A stretch of DNA of 55,775 bases from Bacteroidales bacterium. Its GTDB lineage: Bacteria > Bacteroidota > Bacteroidia > Bacteroidales > UBA932. Below, in pieces: positions 52,455 through 55,775 of this stretch; the stretch's first letter is position 1; each line of letters starts with the position of its first letter. Under the pieces are notes generated by a model. It was given only the letters and a program-made list of their open reading frames with translations. It did not search any database and was not told where the DNA came from. The position numbers and the translations under genes were made by a program. The stretch covers positions 76,656-132,430 of the forward strand of contig JAFRUH010000019.1 in the NCBI GenBank assembly GCA_017438975.1. The letters are read 5' to 3'.

Positions 52455-53804
52455 ATGGAACACAAAACTGAACGGAAACCCAAGATTTTCGTACTGGACA
52501 CGAACATCATCCTGCACGACCACAAAGCCATCCGCAAATTCCAGGAGAACGACCTGGTCATCCCGATCGCCGTCGTGGAGGAACTCGACAAATTCAAAAA
52601 AGGCAACGACGCCCTCAGCTACAACGCCCGCGGTTTCATGCGGGACATCAACAAGCTCACCGACAACCGCACCTTCGGTCCGCGTGGCGTCCCCCTCGGG
52701 AAAAAGAACGGATATATCAAGATCGAGCCGAACCACCCCTTCAAGCCCGAGTTCAAGGACATGTTCATGGACGACATCCAGGACCACCGCATCCTTTCGA
52801 CGGCGATGTGGGTCCGGGACAACAACCCTGGCCGGTTCGTCGCCCTCGTGACCAAGGACATCAACCTGCGCCTCAAAGCGAAAGCCGCAGGGATGGTCGC
52901 ACAGGACTATCTGAGCGACCGCATCGAGGAAGACCGCCTGGAAAATACCCAGCGCGAGGTCCTCGTGATGGACGGGATGAGCTCCGAAAAGGTCCAGGCC
53001 ATCGCCTACGGGCAGGACAATTCCATCCCGTGGGAAGCGGTTTCCGACAAGGAGCCCAAGCCCAACCAGCTCTACAAGTTCACCTGGTCTGGCGAAACGG
53101 TATGCGCCCGCTACGACGCCGACCGGAAAGTGATCGCCCTCGTCCGGAGCCGGGAGGCCTGCGGCATCAAACCCCGGAACGACGAGCAGAAATTCGCCCT
53201 GGACGCCTGCCTGAACCCGAAAATCCAGCTCGTTTCCCTCACGGGCGGAGCCGGCACCGGCAAGACGCTGCTCGCCCTCGCCTCCGCCCTCGAGCAGGAA
53301 AAGGACTTCGACCAGATCATCCTTTCCCGCCCGACCGTCATCCTCGGCGGGCAGGACATCGGCTTCCTCCCCGGTGACCAGAAGGCCAAGATGAGCCCGT
53401 ACCTCCAGCCCCTGATGGACAACCTCGAGGTTATCAAGCGCAATTTCCGGCCCGGAAGCAAACAGGCTCTCAAGATCGAAGGGCTGCTCAAGGACGAGAA
53501 GCTCCTCATCTCTCCCCTCGCCTACATCCGCGGCCGCTCTCTCGGGAAAGTCTTCTTCATCATCGACGAGGCCCAAAACCTGACCCCGCACGAAATCAAG
53601 ACGATCATCACCCGGGCCGGAGAAGGGACGAAGATGGTCTTCACGGGCGACATTTTCCAGATTGACCAGCCCTATCTCGACCAGTGGTCCAACGGCCTGA
53701 CGCACCTCGGGGAGAAGATGGACGGGCAGGATCTTTTCCAGCATGTCTTCCTCCGGAAAGGCGAACGTTCGGAGCTTTCGGAGATCGCCGCGAAACTCTT
53801 GTAA
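52455..53804 (+). CDS. PIN-domain PhoH-family ATPase
   Basis: Protein of 449 residues fusing an N-terminal PIN nuclease-like domain (about 10-150: IFVLDTNIILHDHKAIRKF, IAVVEELDKFKKG, ALVTKDINLRLKA) to a PhoH ATPase. The latter has VSLTGGAGTGKTLLALAS (Walker A, about 255-272), LSRPTVILGGQDIGFLPG, FFIIDEAQNLTPHEIKTII (Walker B) and MVFTGDIFQIDQPYLD. PIN-PhoH (PhoH2-like) proteins act on RNA with ATP; some are toxin-like. It is co-transcribed with the AIR-synthase-like gene. Confidence 0.94.
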   Translation: MEHKTERKPKIFVLDTNIILHDHKAIRKFQENDLVIPIAVVEELDKFKKGNDALSYNARGFMRDINKLTDNRTFGPRGVPLGKKNGYIKIEPNHPFKPEFKDMFMDDIQDHRILSTAMWVRDNNPGRFVALVTKDINLRLKAKAAGMVAQDYLSDRIEEDRLENTQREVLVMDGMSSEKVQAIAYGQDNSIPWEAVSDKEPKPNQLYKFTWSGETVCARYDADRKVIALVRSREACGIKPRNDEQKFALDACLNPKIQLVSLTGGAGTGKTLLALASALEQEKDFDQIILSRPTVILGGQDIGFLPGDQKAKMSPYLQPLMDNLEVIKRNFRPGSKQALKIEGLLKDEKLLISPLAYIRGRSLGKVFFIIDEAQNLTPHEIKTIITRAGEGTKMVFTGDIFQIDQPYLDQWSNGLTHLGEKMDGQDLFQHVFLRKGERSELSEIAAKLL

Positions 53805-53919
53805 CCGGTTTGTTTTCAGATTTTGAGACATTTTTTCCGTTTTTGGAGAAAAAAGTTGTAAATTCGCAAAATTTCGCAGGAAATTCTAAATAATATAAAA
53901 TATCAAATCTACTATCCAA
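53805..53919 (+). promoter_or_regulatory. ppdK upstream region
   Basis: AT-rich 115-nt gap. The best -7 candidate is TAAATTCG (53859-53866, 7 of 8), without a well-spaced TTTG. A TTCGC direct repeat and a leader of about 50 nt follow. No clear terminator for phoH is visible. Confidence 0.4.
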
Positions 53920-55775
53920 ATGGCAGAAATCAAGAAAAGAGTCTATCGCTTCGGTGGAAAAACCGCCGAGGGCGACGGTAAAATGAGGGAATTGCTCGGC
54001 GGAAAGGGTGCGAACCTTGCCGAAATGAACCTTCTCGGCATGCCTGTTCCCGCAGGCTTTACGATCACGACCGAATGCTGCACCGAGTACTACACCCTCG
54101 GTGGAGGCTACACCCCGGAACTCAAGCGGGATGTCGCGGCCGCCCTCGCAGCCACTGAGAAAATCATGGGCAAGAAGTTCGGCGACGAAAACGATCCGCT
54201 CCTCGTCAGCTGCCGCTCCGGCGCAAGAAGCTCCATGCCGGGTATGATGGACACGATCCTCAATATCGGTCTTTGCTCGAAGACCATCCCGGGCATGATC
54301 AAGAAGACCGGCAACCCGCGCTTCGTCTACGACGCCTACCGCAGGCTTATCATGATGTACTCCGACGTCGTCATGGAGAAGGCCGAAGGCATCGAGCCGG
54401 AAGACGGCAAGGGCATCCGCCAGCAGCTTGACCGGATGATGCAGGACGTCAAGGACGCGAAGGGCTACAAGTCCGACACCGAACTGACCGCGGAAGAACT
54501 GAAAGACCTCGCAGAGGCCTTCAAGGTCCGCATCAAGGAAGTTCTCGGAGTGGAATTCCCGGATGACGCCCAGGCCCAGCTCTGGGGCTCCATCGGCGGC
54601 GTCTTCAAGTCCTGGAACGGCAAGCGTGCGATCCGCTACCGCCAGATCGAGCACATTCCCGATGACTGGGGCACGGCCGTCAACGTCCAGTCCATGGTCT
54701 TCGGAAACATGGGCGATACCTCCGCCACCGGCGTCGCATTCTCCCGCAACCCGGCCAACGGTGACAACAAGTTCTACGGCGAATGGCTGATCAACGCCCA
54801 GGGCGAGGACGTCGTCGCGGGTATCCGCACCCCGAACCCGCTCAACGAAGCGACCAAGAGCGAGAAGAACAAGGACCTCGCTTCCCTCGAGACCGCCATG
54901 CCGGAGGTCTATGCCGAACTCGACGACATCCGCAAGCGCCTCGAAGCCCACTTCAGCGACATGCAGGATATCGAATTCACAATCCAGGAAGGCAAGCTCT
55001 GGATGCTCCAGTGCCGTATCGGCAAACGCACCGGCCTCGCAGCCCTGCAGATGGCCGTCGACATGGTCGATGAAGGCTTGATCGACGAGAAGACCGCAAT
55101 CATGCGCGTCGCCCCCGCCCAGCTGGATGAAGTCCTCCACCCGATCCTCGACCCGGCCTCCGAGAAGAAGGCCCAGGTCCTGGCCCAGGGTCTCCCGGCT
55201 TCCCCGGGCGGCGCCGTCGGCCAGATCGTCTTCACCTCCGAAGACGCCATCGCTTACGCAGCTGCCGGAAAGAAGTGCATCCTCGTCCGTGAAGAGACCT
55301 CTCCGGAAGACATCGACGGCATGCACGCTTCGGTCGGCATCCTGACCGAGCGCGGCGGCATGACCTCCCATGCAGCCCTCGTGGCCCGCGGCTGGGGCAA
55401 GTGCTGCATCGTCGGCTGCGACGCCCTGAAGATCAACTTCAAGGACAAGACCGTCAAGTTCGCCGGCATCGACAAGGTCTACAAGGAAGGCGACTCCCTC
55501 AGCCTCAACGGTGCGAAGGGTCTCGTTTACGGCACCGCCATCGATATGATGGACGCTTCCGAGAATCCGCTGTTCACCCGGTTCATGACCCTTTGCGACA
55601 AATACCGCAAGCTCGGTGTCCGCACCAATGCCGATACGCCGGAGGATGCCGCCCGCGCCCTCAAGTTCGGTGCCCAGGGCATCGGCCTGTTCCGTATCGA
55701 GCACATGTTCTACGGCCGCAACTCCGAGACTCCGCTCTCCAAACTCCGCAAGATGATCCTCTGCGACACCGACGA
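53920..55775 (+). CDS. ppdK: pyruvate, phosphate dikinase, 3' end cut by window edge
   Basis: First 618 residues of PPDK, which interconverts pyruvate + ATP + Pi and PEP + AMP + PPi. ATG 53920 (MAEIKKRVYRFGGKTAEGDG) starts the nucleotide-binding domain, with GGKGANLAEMNLLGMPVPAGFTI, SCRSGARSSMPGMMDTILN and FSRNPANGDNKFYGEW. The swivelling phosphohistidine domain has LTERGGMTSHAALVARGWG with H484. The PEP-binding barrel begins (GAQGIGLFRIEHMF) and leaves the window. The enzyme suggests PPi-linked glycolysis/gluconeogenesis, which fits a glycogen-storing anaerobe. Confidence 0.97.
   Translation, partial: MAEIKKRVYRFGGKTAEGDGKMRELLGGKGANLAEMNLLGMPVPAGFTITTECCTEYYTLGGGYTPELKRDVAAALAATEKIMGKKFGDENDPLLVSCRSGARSSMPGMMDTILNIGLCSKTIPGMIKKTGNPRFVYDAYRRLIMMYSDVVMEKAEGIEPEDGKGIRQQLDRMMQDVKDAKGYKSDTELTAEELKDLAEAFKVRIKEVLGVEFPDDAQAQLWGSIGGVFKSWNGKRAIRYRQIEHIPDDWGTAVNVQSMVFGNMGDTSATGVAFSRNPANGDNKFYGEWLINAQGEDVVAGIRTPNPLNEATKSEKNKDLASLETAMPEVYAELDDIRKRLEAHFSDMQDIEFTIQEGKLWMLQCRIGKRTGLAALQMAVDMVDEGLIDEKTAIMRVAPAQLDEVLHPILDPASEKKAQVLAQGLPASPGGAVGQIVFTSEDAIAYAAAGKKCILVREETSPEDIDGMHASVGILTERGGMTSHAALVARGWGKCCIVGCDALKINFKDKTVKFAGIDKVYKEGDSLSLNGAKGLVYGTAIDMMDASENPLFTRFMTLCDKYRKLGVRTNADTPEDAARALKFGAQGIGLFRIEHMFYGRNSETPLSKLRKMILCDTD

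Overview
The window is a stretch of chromosome from a member of the phylum Bacteroidota, most likely an uncultured GC-rich Bacteroidales (Alistipes/Cryptobacteroides-like; genus not resolvable from this sequence). The main evidence is a set of Bacteroidota sigma-factor promoters, TTTG-N19-21-TAnnTTTG, upstream of ileS, cvpA, greA, efp, tRNA-Ser and the 51291 gene. Start codons have no obvious Shine-Dalgarno sequences. The families are also typical: a eukaryote-type IleRS, a cysteine-poor TraR/DksA protein, a DUF4783-like protein, a TlpA-like lipoprotein, a GT3 glycogen synthase fused to a phosphorylase, and a PIN-PhoH protein. No phage, IS element, integrase or CRISPR array is visible. Almost all the DNA is tightly packed core-type sequence.

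Layout. 1-2975 (minus) is a sugar operon, rhaD-araD, running into a two-component system whose kinase leaves the window. 3069-6837 (plus) is an exported carbohydrate module: Tat-type metallophosphoesterase, GH43 glycosidase and a secreted alpha/beta hydrolase. 6845-9720 (minus) is a two-gene signalling unit, an NMT1/THI5-like binding protein overlapping a membrane SpoIIE-type phosphatase. 9721-10560 is the only long gene-poor stretch. It holds four tandem 51-nt repeats, a run of GAA-triloop mini-hairpins, tRNA-Ser(UGA) and terminators. 10561-16470 (minus) is ileS-traR-lspA-OPA transporter, divergent from cvpA-tsaB. 17717-19717 (minus) is greA, HIT and a redoxin-like lipoprotein.

19827-37473 (minus) is one nearly gap-free run: engB-prs-small membrane protein-der-rmuC-xseA, then an internal promoter, then xseB-glgB-debranching enzyme-GT4-GH57-glycogen synthase/phosphorylase fusion-ribF. 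The second half is a glycogen/alpha-glucan operon. 37512-41550 (minus) is a very large NtrY-like kinase with rlmH. An NtrC-like regulator that lacks its DNA-binding domain lies at 42812-43960, beyond efp. cmk-ispH (plus) converges on lptB-dnaX. A 274-aa exported protein, a YgjP-like metallopeptidase and folC follow on the minus strand. An AIR-synthase-like protein, phoH and a truncated ppdK (plus) finish the window.

The glycogen genes together can extend, branch, debranch and phosphorolyse glucan, and ppdK adds PEP/pyruvate interconversion. The first 7 kb look like arabinoxylan or pentose/deoxyhexose use with local sensing. The best candidates for something undescribed are the binding-protein/phosphatase pair, the structured repeats beside tRNA-Ser, the DNA-binding-less NtrC-like protein, and the hairpin at the start of the greA leader. 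All function calls are from motif reading; no database search was possible.
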